From assembly GCF_006459125.1 (NCBI RefSeq), contig NZ_CP041070.1, forward strand, positions 1,178,001 to 1,242,000: DNA of 64,000 nucleotides, given 5' to 3'. The notes beneath the pieces were generated by a model. It was not told where the DNA came from. It ran no database searches and saw only the letters and a program-made list of their open reading frames with translations. Numbering within the stretch: position 1 is the stretch's first letter; every line of letters starts with the position of its first letter. Shown piece after piece: positions 9,557 through 18,796 of the stretch. Origin of the DNA: Halarcobacter anaerophilus. Lineage in GTDB: Bacteria; Campylobacterota; Campylobacteria; Campylobacterales; Arcobacteraceae. The position numbers and the translations under genes were made by a program.

Positions 9557-9562
9557 TATAAT
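9557..9562 (+). promoter_or_regulatory. Candidate -10 element for gatA
   Basis: A TATAAT hexamer within TCTATATAATAACGCG, 39 bp upstream of the gatA start, in a T-rich region just after the ribosomal-operon terminator. The upstream T tracts fit sigma-70 promoters of this phylum, which rely little on a -35 box. Confidence 0.55.
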
Positions 9563-9600
9563 AACGCGCAATATACTATTCGTAATCCAGGAGATAGATT

Positions 9601-10959
9601 TTGATAACTCTAAAAGAAGCACTAACTTTAAACGGTGAGGAAATTGAAAAATTAAGAGAAGATTTAAGCTCAAAAATCAAAGAGAGTAATATAGGTGCTT
9701 ATGTAGAACAATTAACAAACAAAGAAGTTACAACATCAAGTGACGGTATTCCTATAGCTATTAAAGATATTATAAATGTAAAAAATTGGAATATAACTTG
9801 TTGTAGCAATATTCTTCAAGGATATGTAAGTCCATATGATGCAACAGTAATTAAAAATTTAAGAAATTCAGGACTTAGCCCTTTCGGTCGTACAAATATG
9901 GATGAATTTGCGATGGGAAGTTCAACAGACAGTTCTTGTTACGGTAAAACTTTAAATCCCCATAATCCAAATAAAACAGCAGGTGGAAGTAGTGGCGGTA
10001 GTGCAGCAGCAGTTGCAGCAGGAATTGCAGTTGCAGCATTAGGGACCGATACAGGCGGTTCAGTTAGACAACCGGCAGCTTATTGCGGATGCGTAGGAAT
10101 GAAACCAACATACGGAAGAGTTTCAAGATACGGCGTAACAGCTTACTCTTCATCTTTGGATCAAGTTGGACCTATAACTCAAAATGTAGAAGATGCAGCA
10201 ATTTTATATGATATTATTTCAGGGCATGACCCTCTGGACTCAACTTCTGCAAATGTAGATTATACTCCTGTTACTCCAAATTTAAATAGTGAAAGAAAAT
10301 TAAAAATTGCAGTTATCGATAACTTCGTTGAACAAGCTAGTGATGAAATCAAACAAGGATTTGAAAAAGCCGTAAAAGCTCTTGAAGCTGCAGGACATGA
10401 AATAGTTCATAAAAATATGTTAGATACAGATAAGATTCTTTCATCTTATTATATAGTAGCAACTGCAGAAGCTAGTGCAAATCTTTCAAGATTCGATGGT
10501 GTAAGATATGGAAATAGAAAAGGTGAGGGTGGACTTAAAGATATGTATACTCAAACAAAATCTCAAGGTTTTGGGCAAGAGGTACAAAAAAGAATTTTGT
10601 TAGGTTCTTTTGTTTTAAGTTCAGGTTATTATGATGCTTATTATATAAAAGCTCAAAAAGTTAGACATTTGATAAAAGATGAATATGAAAATATATTTAA
10701 AGATGCGGATTTGATTCTTTCTCCTGTTGCACCGACAACTGCACCTGAGTTTGGAAGTTTTAAAACATCTTTGGAAATGTACTTAAGCGATATATACACA
10801 ATTTCCGTAAATCTAGCTGGTCTGCCAGCAATATCTTTACCTGTTGACAAAAACAGCGAAGGTATGCCAATAGGTTTACAATTAATAGGAAGAGCTTATA
10901 ATGAGCAAACTTTGTTTGATGGTGCTTTAGCTTTAGAAAAAGCGGTTAATTATAAATAA
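9601..10959 (+). CDS. gatA: Glutamyl/aspartyl-tRNA(Gln/Asn) amidotransferase subunit A
   Basis: 452 residues. The amidase subunit of GatCAB, which liberates ammonia from glutamine to convert Glu-tRNA(Gln) and Asp-tRNA(Asn). The Ser-cisSer-Lys triad can be placed: Lys55 (PIAIKDII), cis-Ser130 in GGSSGGSAAA and nucleophile Ser154 in TDTGGSVRQPA. The spacings of 75 and 24 residues are those of characterised GatA proteins. The start is TTG, supported by CCAGGAGATAG just upstream and by alignment of the N-terminal helix. gatB and gatC are not next to it. guaB follows after 26 bp and may share the transcript. Confidence 0.96.
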   Translation: MITLKEALTLNGEEIEKLREDLSSKIKESNIGAYVEQLTNKEVTTSSDGIPIAIKDIINVKNWNITCCSNILQGYVSPYDATVIKNLRNSGLSPFGRTNMDEFAMGSSTDSSCYGKTLNPHNPNKTAGGSSGGSAAAVAAGIAVAALGTDTGGSVRQPAAYCGCVGMKPTYGRVSRYGVTAYSSSLDQVGPITQNVEDAAILYDIISGHDPLDSTSANVDYTPVTPNLNSERKLKIAVIDNFVEQASDEIKQGFEKAVKALEAAGHEIVHKNMLDTDKILSSYYIVATAEASANLSRFDGVRYGNRKGEGGLKDMYTQTKSQGFGQEVQKRILLGSFVLSSGYYDAYYIKAQKVRHLIKDEYENIFKDADLILSPVAPTTAPEFGSFKTSLEMYLSDIYTISVNLAGLPAISLPVDKNSEGMPIGLQLIGRAYNEQTLFDGALALEKAVNYK

Positions 10960-10967
10960 TTTAATGA

Positions 10968-12429
<1,462 letters not shown>

Positions 12430-12431
<2 letters not shown>

Positions 12432-12460
12432 AAAGTGATGTTATAAACATCATCTTTTTA
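12430..12460 (+). terminator. Intrinsic terminator after guaB
   Basis: AAAAAGTGATGT and ACATCATCTTTTT pair with a single-base bulge and a TATAA loop, overlapping the guaB stop codon and ending in a T run. It can also terminate leftward transcription from the convergent KAP gene side because both flanks are A/T tracts. Confidence 0.75.
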
Positions 12461-12475
12461 GCTTATTCTGCGTTA

Positions 12476-12532
12476 AAGATTGATTTTTTATTCTCACGTA
12501 CTGCGTGTACGCTCCGAGAAAAAATCAATCTT
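12476..12532. repeat. 57-bp near-perfect inverted repeat with GTAC-rich loop
   Basis: The left arm AAGATTGATTTTTT (12476-12489) followed by ATTCTC pairs with GAG plus AAAAAATCAATCTT (12516-12532), with a 3-base bulge. The loop holds ACGTACTGCGTGTACGCTCC, itself partly self-complementary (GTAC twice). It lies after the guaB terminator and before the KAP gene, at the border of the accessory region. It is GC-richer in its loop than the surroundings and looks like a dispersed palindromic element rather than a plain terminator. Copy number in the genome is unknown to me. Confidence 0.6.
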
Positions 12533-12574
12533 CGCCTTGACTAAACTCAAAATCTAATATATCTAATATTACTT

Positions 12575-14362
12575 TTAAATACTTTTATTATCATCCCACT
12601 TATCAATTATATTTTTTATTCTTTCCATTTTAGCTTTCATTTCTTCATTTTCTGAACTAATAATGTTTATTGCTTCAATAATATTCTGATATGTTTTTTC
12701 AAAAGGTTTTTTACCATTAAATCTATTTATCCATCGTGCAAATTCAAAAGCTTCTTCAAAATATTGTGGTGATTTTTTCATAAATTTTATATGCTTTTCT
12801 AAATTAATTGAGTTTAAAATTTCTTCTTCTATACCCCATGAACTTTTTTCTTGTGGATTATGATAATTTTTAATAATTTCTTCTTCTGAAAGTCCATTTA
12901 TATTTAAAGCCTCACTTCTTTTTTCTTCTACATATTTATTAAGATGGGGATTTTCATTTTGTATTTGTTGTATCATGCTATTATGCATATGTTTCTTTGC
13001 ATCAAAACCATCTTTAAATATTTTATCAATATATTTTTTAGCACACTCATCTAATATATTCTTTATATTAAATTCACTTGAATATTTATCTAGCTCATTT
13101 AAATAGTATTTTAAGTTATCTAGTGAAATAACTTCTAATAAAATATCTTCATGTCCAATAATACATTCTTTTAAATCCTTGATATATTCTTCTTTAGTAT
13201 AATTGACTTCAAAACTAAACTTATCAGGGATTTTATGAAGTTTATTCGCAATATCAAAATTACTTTTTTCAGCACTTAATTTTTGAGATAGCATTTCAAG
13301 GTTACTATGTAAATAATCCTTTTCTAATATATAGCCTTTTTTTAAAGAATCTATAATCAATGTTGAATCTATTTTTCCATACCAATTTATCAATTGAAAA
13401 TTTTCTACTTCATAAGAATAAATCATTATATCTACAATTAATATTTGTTTTACTAGCTTAGAAATTTTTTTATTTTGAAAATATTGTAAAAATAATTCAA
13501 GGTTAGATATGTATTGTTTTAATAATCTTATGTTTTCAATTTCTAAATTATCAGCATTCTTTTTTATTTCATTTAGTATAAACTCATTGTCAAATATATC
13601 AATTTTATAAAGATTATTAAATTTCTCATCAAAATCATTAAAACTATACTCAAATTCAAAGTCAATAATTTTCTCTCTATAGTCTTCAAATATTTTTTCT
13701 AAATTTGTATTTGTTAATACATAATGTAATTTTTCATCATCTTTCATAATATTTTGATAATTATGTACATCTGATTTTTTCAGTTCATTGTTATTATTAA
13801 TCATAAGAATTTTACAATTCTTTTGTTCTTTTAATTCAGAAATAAAACCTAATATATCTTTTATATTTAAACTAGCAGATAGACGTTCAAAATCATCAAA
13901 ACAAATTAATACATTTTTAAAGTCTTTTTTTTCAACTAATGAAACTAAACTTCCTAATAAAGTTCCAGTAATACCAAAACTATTATCATCTTCTTTTAGA
14001 CCAAATGTAGTTTTAATATTTTTAAGACTTCCAGATATAGAACCTAATACTTTATCTTTTATAGATATTTTTAAAATAATTTCTTTTTTAATTTCATCAA
14101 GTGAGTTTTTACCAAATAATGATATGTATGCATATTTTAATTCATTGTTGTTTTTCAGTTCATTATCAATTAAATCTTTCCAAAAGTGTGTTTTCCCAAC
14201 TCCCCACTTTCCTTTTAAACTAACTACAATTCCTTCTTCTTTTTTTTTATTTATTAGTAGTTCTTTTAGTCTATCTTCTAATAGCTGTTTTTCAGTCTTT
14301 TGCATTTTTATAAGCCCTAATACTTTTAAAATATATTCTTTTATTCTTAGAAAATTAATCAT
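12575..14362 (-). CDS. KAP-family P-loop NTPase
   Basis: 595 residues if the first ATG is used; an in-frame ATG at 14305 (residue 20) is an equally good start because no clear ribosome-binding site precedes the first. Walker A is GKWGVGKTHF at about 51-60 and Walker B is ICFDDFERL at about 153-161, with the DDFxR form of KAP and STAND-like ATPases. A sensor-like strand ILMINNNNEL follows near 185-193. The C-terminal 400 residues are helical, very Lys/Glu/Asn-rich and without recognisable domains; no transmembrane insertion is evident. KAP NTPases occur in mobile and anti-phage contexts. This one stands alone, convergent with guaB, in AT-richer DNA than the core genes. Probably horizontally acquired; function unknown. 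Confidence 0.8.
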   Translation of the reverse strand: MINFLRIKEYILKVLGLIKMQKTEKQLLEDRLKELLINKKKEEGIVVSLKGKWGVGKTHFWKDLIDNELKNNNELKYAYISLFGKNSLDEIKKEIILKISIKDKVLGSISGSLKNIKTTFGLKEDDNSFGITGTLLGSLVSLVEKKDFKNVLICFDDFERLSASLNIKDILGFISELKEQKNCKILMINNNNELKKSDVHNYQNIMKDDEKLHYVLTNTNLEKIFEDYREKIIDFEFEYSFNDFDEKFNNLYKIDIFDNEFILNEIKKNADNLEIENIRLLKQYISNLELFLQYFQNKKISKLVKQILIVDIMIYSYEVENFQLINWYGKIDSTLIIDSLKKGYILEKDYLHSNLEMLSQKLSAEKSNFDIANKLHKIPDKFSFEVNYTKEEYIKDLKECIIGHEDILLEVISLDNLKYYLNELDKYSSEFNIKNILDECAKKYIDKIFKDGFDAKKHMHNSMIQQIQNENPHLNKYVEEKRSEALNINGLSEEEIIKNYHNPQEKSSWGIEEEILNSINLEKHIKFMKKSPQYFEEAFEFARWINRFNGKKPFEKTYQNIIEAINIISSENEEMKAKMERIKNIIDKWDDNKSI

Positions 14363-14544
14363 TTTTTACTATAGCAAGTATTTGATAAAAATAATATATT
14401 AATAATAAATAAGTTGAGTTTTAGTTTAGAATTTTTATCTCAGAGGTTGAATCTCCACTTTTATAATAATTGTTGAGTATCACACTAATTAAAATAAAAT
14501 GGTACTAAAAAATTCAAAGGTCATTATCCTCCTTTTCCACATTT

Positions 14545-14678
14545 GAGAAGCCGAGTGTTTACTTATTGTTTCGAAAAAGTTTTGTAACTGTCTGAGTATA
14601 AGAAATATGCTGGGAGGATATTTTTATGCGAGTTTTACAAAACAGAAATAATAAATAATAAACGAGGGTAGCTTCTGC
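14545..14678. repeat. Long imperfect palindrome (about 134 bp), MITE-like or structured RNA
   Basis: This occupies the first part of a 762-bp stretch (14363-15124) without an intact gene. Pairing blocks from outside in are: AGAAGC with GCTTCT; GTTTACTTATT with AATAATAAAC; GTTTTGTAA (14579-14587) with TTACAAAAC (14635-14643); and ATAAGAAATAT with ATATTTTTAT around a GCTGGGAGG tip. The whole can fold as one long interrupted hairpin. A small leftward reading frame across it looks accidental. I see no transposase, and no GTTRRRY/RYYYAAC core to call it an attC site. The rest of the stretch is AT-rich apart from a gene remnant near 14837. Confidence 0.5.
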
Positions 14679-14836
14679 CTTCGAAACTCTGTGGGTTGCT
14701 TTTTGTTTTACTTTTTTCAATTTCCTTATTATTTGATAATATATTATAATCACTAGAAAAAATAAAGAAGTGATTTTATAACTTTAAAATTGGATATAAA
14801 AGAGTAATATCTTAGTTAATTTAATGATTTTATTAA

Positions 14837-14986
14837 GGCTTTACAAATAATGCTATTGTTGTAAAAAATTCTTTAGATTATGAGCTTAATAGAAGAGTTG
14901 AAGAGTATAAGTCATATAAAAATATTACTATTCCTTTTGAAAAAAATCTATCTACTATAAGAAAAAAACTACCCTCTAAAATATGA
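14837..14986 (+). pseudogene. Remnant of a coding region, 49 codons, no start
   Basis: An open stretch begins right after an in-frame TAA and reads GFTNNAIVVKNSLDYELNRR at its start, then a Lys/Ser-rich helix-like end, stopping at 14984-14986. It has normal Arcobacter-like codon use and protein-like composition, but no ATG/GTG/TTG with a ribosome-binding site and no upstream continuation. I read it as the tail of a gene lost by deletion in this gene-poor patch. I do not recognise the family. Confidence 0.35.
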
Positions 14987-15124
14987 AATCAGAAATTTAT
15001 TTTATTATATAAATAAATAAATTTTCTATTATCCTTAAAAGAAATTAAATAATTATTATATTTATTTAATAAAGAAGTAATTAAAATTATGATATAATTT
15101 TTTATATTATATTTAAGGAAAGTA

Positions 15125-15787
15125 ATGAAAAAAATTTTTATGGCAGTGTTTTTAGCAAATTTCTTATTTGCAGGTGTAGGATATAAAGTTACAAATTTTG
15201 ATATTTCTGGTATCAAGTTGGGAATGACACAAAATGAAGTATTAGAAGTTATAAAAAAAAGGTATAAAGCAAGAGATACCTCTTCTTTTAAATGGGGAGA
15301 AAAACAAATTGAACCATATTATAGTATTCAAGAATATAAACGTTCAAAATTTGATAAAGGTACAAAGGTACATGTTACTCTTAAGCAAGCAACTATTAAA
15401 ATTGTTTTAGGCATTTCAAATCCTTCACAAAAAGAATATTATGTTGAGGATATTGTTTATTCAAGTGTTCAAAATAAAACAAATGAAAAAAAGTTTTATA
15501 ATGCGGCAATGGAAAAATATGGAAAACCTAGTTCCATAGATCATTCTCTACATGATAAATATATTTGGTGTGAAAAACCTTATCCAAGCTCAAAAAAGAC
15601 TTATTCTGGATATAAATGTTCAGAAAAAGCAAATAAAAATAATGAATTTAGCATGTTAGAAGTATTTAATCAACCTTATTTAGAACTAAATAGAACTTTT
15701 CTAAAGTTATACAATCCAATCCCATATCATGAAAGAGAATTAAAAGAAAAAGAGGCAAAAAATTTAAAACAAAAGCCAACGTTTTAG
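15125..15787 (+). CDS. Secreted/periplasmic hypothetical protein
   Basis: 220 residues. An N-terminal signal peptide (MKKIFMAVFLANFLFAGVG) with a likely cut near residue 17 directs export. The mature part has a segment 'FDISGIKLGMTQNEVLEVIKKR', like the start of small periplasmic modules in which a G-M-T/S motif precedes a helix (as in SmpA/OmlA-type folds). A cysteine pair occurs in the C-terminal half (YIWCEKPY, GYKCSEK). The C-terminus is Lys/Glu-rich. AAGGAAAG precedes the ATG. Followed 26 bp later by a tiny membrane-protein gene, probably in one transcript. Function unknown. Confidence 0.75.
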   Translation: MKKIFMAVFLANFLFAGVGYKVTNFDISGIKLGMTQNEVLEVIKKRYKARDTSSFKWGEKQIEPYYSIQEYKRSKFDKGTKVHVTLKQATIKIVLGISNPSQKEYYVEDIVYSSVQNKTNEKKFYNAAMEKYGKPSSIDHSLHDKYIWCEKPYPSSKKTYSGYKCSEKANKNNEFSMLEVFNQPYLELNRTFLKLYNPIPYHERELKEKEAKNLKQKPTF

Positions 15788-15813
15788 ATTAAAACTTTAT
15801 TATTGGAGATTAG

Positions 15814-15945
15814 ATGAAAAATATATTTATTATTGGTGTTGTTATTATTGCTCTTGGATATATGTTTGTTATGATGAAAGACAGATTTGACAATATAAAA
15901 GAGACAAATGAAAAAATAGCTAAACAAAAAAATACCACTAAATAG
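15814..15945 (+). CDS. 43-residue single-pass membrane protein
   Basis: Starts ATG after TTGGAGAT at good spacing. Reads MKNIFIIGVVIIALGYMFVM, a strong transmembrane helix (about residues 4-21), then a charged tail with many Lys and Asn. The clear ribosome-binding site and the coupling to the preceding exported-protein gene support a real gene. No known family comes to mind; such small membrane proteins may be regulators or toxins, which I cannot decide. Confidence 0.6.
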   Translation: MKNIFIIGVVIIALGYMFVMMKDRFDNIKETNEKIAKQKNTTK

Positions 15946-16074
15946 TATTAGTAAACATGATTATTTTTACTCTTTATTCTCTTTCTCAAATTATAAAATA
16001 ATTTAAAATATAATCTTAATATATTATTTATATATAATATATTACTAATAAATAGTTAACAATAGGAGAAAATT

Positions 16075-16443
16075 ATGGCTGAGAATATTTACAATCGATA
16101 TAAAGAATTTTTTAAAAAAGAAAACGATCTAATTAAGGACCGAATTTCTTGGCTTCTTACAACTCAGGCAATTCTTTTTGCGACTTTTGAATATGTCGAT
16201 GACGATATTAAACTACAAGCAGTTATTTTATCAATTGGCCTTGTTTCTTCTTTCAGTTTTTTTCTTTGCATTTCAGCTGCAATAATTTTATATTTCATAG
16301 CATATAGCAATGTGCCTCAAGCATATAGGAATATAGATTATCCAGAAACAAACAATAAAAAAACAATTTTAATTTTAGGACATATTGGTCCTTTTCTCAC
16401 AACATTAGCTCTAGTCATAGGATGGGTATATCTTATAAAATGA
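16075..16443 (+). CDS. Small three-helix membrane protein, unknown function
   Basis: 122 residues. A charged N-terminal helix (NRYKEFFKKENDLIKDR) leads into hydrophobic helices near 26-41, 48-75 and 96-121. ATAGGAG precedes the ATG. The layout (short cytoplasmic helix plus membrane helices) resembles small membrane proteins found in defence or signalling cassettes, but I recognise no named domain. It lies directly upstream of an attC-like hairpin, so it could be the gene of a captured integron cassette. A short hairpin CACTT...AAGTG follows its stop at about 16449-16465. Confidence 0.65.
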   Translation: MAENIYNRYKEFFKKENDLIKDRISWLLTTQAILFATFEYVDDDIKLQAVILSIGLVSSFSFFLCISAAIILYFIAYSNVPQAYRNIDYPETNNKKTILILGHIGPFLTTLALVIGWVYLIK

Positions 16444-16478
16444 TCCATCACTTAGAGAAAAAGTGCTAATTCATTAAT

Positions 16479-16530
16479 TCTAACAAATCGCTGCACCTGA
16501 CGGCTACTACTGTAGGTGAACTTGTTAGAC
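16479..16530 (+). repeat. attC-like integron recombination site
   Basis: TCTAACAA (16479-16486) pairs with TTGTTAGA (16522-16529), and inside it CACCTG pairs with TAGGTG-type bases (CACCT 16494-16498; AGGTG 16514-16518) with an unpaired asymmetric loop. The right end reads GTTAGAC, an exact fit to the attC R' core GTTRRRY. The left end TTCTAAC differs from RYYYAAC only at the first base. The size (about 55 nt) and nested, bulged symmetry are those of short attC sites. It lies between a small membrane-protein gene and a toxin-antitoxin pair, a common setting in cassette arrays. No integrase or second attC is visible in the window. Confidence 0.6.
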
Positions 16531-16601
16531 AAAAGACTTATTAAATTTATTAATTAAATATGTTATAATACATTTATACATCACTACATAGAGGAGTATT
16601 T

Positions 16602-16850
16602 ATGCATAGATTAAATTTAACTATTGATGAAACATTATATGAACAAGCACGAGCTGTAAGTTTTATTGAAAAAAAATCAATTTCTCAAATTATAAGAGAA
16701 AGCCTTACTGAGTATCTTGCAAAAGATACTAAAACAAAACAACAAGCTGAATTATTGCTTGAAGCAGACGATGAAAAGGAGATATTATCTATACTGAAAA
16801 ATGATGAGTTTACTTCAAATGAAGATTTTAAAAATAAATTTAACTTATGA
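16602..16850 (+). CDS. Antitoxin, ribbon-helix-helix type
   Basis: 82 residues. The N-terminal 45 residues fit an RHH DNA-binding fold: strand HRLNLTIDETLYEQA, then two helices ending IIRESLTEYLAK. The C-terminal half is acidic and would wrap the toxin. It overlaps the toxin gene by 4 bp (ATGA), the usual antitoxin-first order. GAGGAG precedes the start. Likely autoregulated through binding of the pair to the promoter just upstream (a TATAAT occurs near 16563). Confidence 0.82.
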   Translation: MHRLNLTIDETLYEQARAVSFIEKKSISQIIRESLTEYLAKDTKTKQQAELLLEADDEKEILSILKNDEFTSNEDFKNKFNL

Positions 16851-17086
16851 TTATTTCATATTCTAAAACATTTGAAAAGAAGTTTTCAAGATATGATAAA
16901 AAACTTCAAGAAAAAATCTTTCAAGCCATTCAAAACTTACCGGATGGAGATGTAAAGAAACTAACAGGCAATGATATACCTCCAATCTATAGAATGAGAG
17001 TATCGAAATATAGAATACTTTTTCATATGAATGAAGAAGAAATAAAAATATTAAAAGTTGATAGTAGAGGAGATGTCTACAAGTAA
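16847..17086 (+). CDS. RelE/ParE-superfamily toxin
   Basis: 79 residues. MIISYSKTFEKKFSRYDKKL at the start, a helix (QEKIFQAIQNLP), a short acidic link (DGDVKKLTGNDIPPIYRMRVSKYRILFHMN) and the last strand IKILKVDSRGDVYK. This is the compact ParE/RelE fold; members of this subgroup (RelE-like, YRMRVSKYRILF) are usually mRNA interferases cutting in the ribosome. The R/K residues in the RMRVSKYR and DSRGDVYK segments fit the active face. Translationally coupled to the antitoxin. Target type is inferred. Confidence 0.85.
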   Translation: MIISYSKTFEKKFSRYDKKLQEKIFQAIQNLPDGDVKKLTGNDIPPIYRMRVSKYRILFHMNEEEIKILKVDSRGDVYK

Positions 17087-17291
17087 TAAATTATCTAGAA
17101 GTGAACGAGGGGATACTTGTGGTAATTTAAGCTTTAAAGCCTAAAGAAGTTAAAATAAAGAGGACTAGAATTTTTTCTAAATAACAATATTTTATAAAAG
17201 ATTGTATAAAATTACCTCTAAGATAATCTCAAAAAATGTATTAATAATTTCAATTTTTGGCTAATTTTAAACATTAAAAGGCATCAGACTT

Positions 17292-17894
17292 ATGCAAAAT
17301 ATTATCATTTCAGATATTTTTGGAAGAACAAAAGAATTAGAAGAATTTTCTTCTAATTTCAATTTGCCAACTGAGATACATGATCCTTATTCGGCAAAAT
17401 ATATGTCATTTTCTAGTGAAAAAGAAGCATACAACTATTTTTTAGAAAAAGTAACACTCAATAAATATGCAGAAACTTTACTAAACAGAATTCAATCCAT
17501 AGAGTCACCAGTAAATCTAATTGGTTTTAGTATCGGTGCTTCTGCTATTTGGAAGATATCTGACATTATTAATCTTAATGTTAAAAGTGCATATTGCTAT
17601 TACGGTTCTCAAATTAGAAATCACTTGGACATCGAGCCATTATTTCCTATTTGTCTTACTTTTCCCTCTTCAGAGATCCACTTTTCAGTAAATGAACTTA
17701 TGGATAAGTTAGCCAATAAAAATAACGTCACAATCAGGCAAGTTCCTTTTTTACATGGGTTTATGAATCATCATTCTGTAAATTTTAATAAAAAAGGTTA
17801 TGAACAAGAGATTTCGGTATTGTCAGAAATGTCTTTTAATAAATTTAAAAAAATCTATTCAGATGATATTATCAATAACGATTATCAAGATTAA
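17292..17894 (+). CDS. Alpha/beta hydrolase, dienelactone-hydrolase-like
   Basis: 200 residues. The nucleophile elbow is GFSIGAS (G-x-S-x-G-A) near residue 79. A late His (LHGFMNHHS, near residue 158) can be the catalytic base, and the fold pattern (IIISDIFGRTKELEEF, then VNLIGFSIG, then SAYCYYGS) fits short dienelactone-hydrolase-like proteins. The usual DLH cysteine nucleophile is replaced by serine. Substrate unknown. The 205 bp upstream of it carries no gene that I can see. Separate transcription unit or downstream of the toxin pair. Confidence 0.7.
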   Translation: MQNIIISDIFGRTKELEEFSSNFNLPTEIHDPYSAKYMSFSSEKEAYNYFLEKVTLNKYAETLLNRIQSIESPVNLIGFSIGASAIWKISDIINLNVKSAYCYYGSQIRNHLDIEPLFPICLTFPSSEIHFSVNELMDKLANKNNVTIRQVPFLHGFMNHHSVNFNKKGYEQEISVLSEMSFNKFKKIYSDDIINNDYQD

Positions 17895-17934
17895 GAATAA
17901 AAAAGATATAATTTCACCTTTTTAAGGAGAAGTT

Positions 17935-18356
17935 ATGAACGATATTTTAAAATATTCTAGAATTGCACTTGGTGTGATATTTATTTGGTATGGTGTGTTG
18001 AAGTTTTTTCCACAATTAAGTCCGGCAGAGGTTTTGGCTACAAAAACGATTGATATAATGTTTTTTCATCTAATACCCGGAAATATATCTATAAAACTTC
18101 TGGCTTTATGGGAAGTAACGGTTGGAATTGGTTTGCTTTTGGGTTTGTATTTAAGATTTGCATTAATTCTATTTTTTATTCATATGGTATGCACATTTAC
18201 TCCTTTGGTACTATTACCTGAAGTTTCATTTACACAAGTGCATATGCCTTTACTTTAGTGGGGCAGTATATTGTGAAAAATGTAATATTTATTTTGATGG
18301 GTGTATTAATTTATAAAGACAATTTTGGAAAAACACCTTTATTCAAAGATTTGTAA
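17935..18356 (+). pseudogene. DoxX-like membrane protein, frameshifted near its 3' end
   Basis: The first 107 codons encode a DoxX/MauE-like four-helix protein (RIALGVIFIWYGVLKFFPQLSPAE, then WEVTVGIGLLLGLYLRFA and HMVCTFTPLVLLP). The frame stops at 18256-18258 (TAG). From about 18255 the -1 frame continues 33 more codons, LVGQYIVKNVIFILMGVLIY then KDNFGKTPLFKDL, which is exactly the expected last helix and tail (family pattern 'TLEGQYIVKN'). A single missing base in the T-rich run CCTTTACTTTAG explains both. Either a real inactivating frameshift or a sequence error. A hairpin terminator follows. AAGGAGAAG precedes the start. Confidence 0.75.
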
Positions 18357-18367
18357 AATATAATTTG

Positions 18368-18410
18368 CAATGAATCAACTCTTTTTTTGAATTGGTTCAT
18401 TGTTTCTTTC
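18368..18410 (+). terminator. Probable terminator after the DoxX-like gene
   Basis: CAATGAATCAA (18368-18378) pairs with TTGGTTCATTG (18392-18402) with one G-T pair, a 13-nt T-rich loop and a following TTTCTTTCC run. Confidence 0.6.
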
Positions 18411-18560
18411 CTTCTATAACTACATATACAACTCAAAAGTTATTAATATAAGCTTTTATTAATCTCTAAAGAACTATTATTTCAAAGTTTTTAGAAATAG
18501 AGAACAGGCTTACTAACTCTCTTCTAAATTATAATCTTACAAACAATTTAGGGCTACAAA

Positions 18561-18770
18561 ATGGCTAAAAGTCAAAATAACAACAGTGTAAAAAGTACGA
18601 AAATGAATCTTCTTGCAGCAAGAAGTAATGCAACTTTTAAAGCATTTGATAAAGATACAACAACAAAAGAACAAGTTCTAAATGCAAGAAAAAGTGCAAG
18701 TTTAAATAAAGAAAAAGCAAAGAAAAAAGCTAAAATGGCAAAAGCTTCAAGAAAGAAAAATAAAAAATAG
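18561..18770 (+). CDS. Small lysine-rich basic protein
   Basis: 69 residues with about 20 lysines, mostly in the C-terminal third (KEKAKKKAKMAKASRKKNKK). Starts MAKSQNNNSVKSTKMNLLAA. The composition suggests nucleic-acid or ribosome binding, but no named domain is visible. It stands alone, with a weak ribosome-binding site (TTTAGGGC) upstream. Real gene likely from the codon pattern and length; function unknown. Confidence 0.6.
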   Translation: MAKSQNNNSVKSTKMNLLAARSNATFKAFDKDTTTKEQVLNARKSASLNKEKAKKKAKMAKASRKKNKK

Positions 18771-18796
18771 TTACTTTAGTTTTTGATATAAATGTT

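Noticed and set aside
13788-14402. 204-codon reading frame antisense to the KAP gene
   Set aside because: Phe/Ser/Ile-rich mirror of the KAP coding sequence, with no own signals.
14545-14678. Reading the long palindrome as a large integron attC site
   Set aside because: The ends lack a GTTRRRY/RYYYAAC core pair, so I leave it as an unexplained palindrome.
14661-14700. TTCGAAACTC near 14680 resembling a tRNA T-arm
   Set aside because: No acceptor, D or anticodon arms fit around it on either strand.
14559-14753. 64-codon minus-strand reading frame across the long palindrome
   Set aside because: No ribosome-binding site and its codons follow the inverted-repeat structure; it is more likely accidental.
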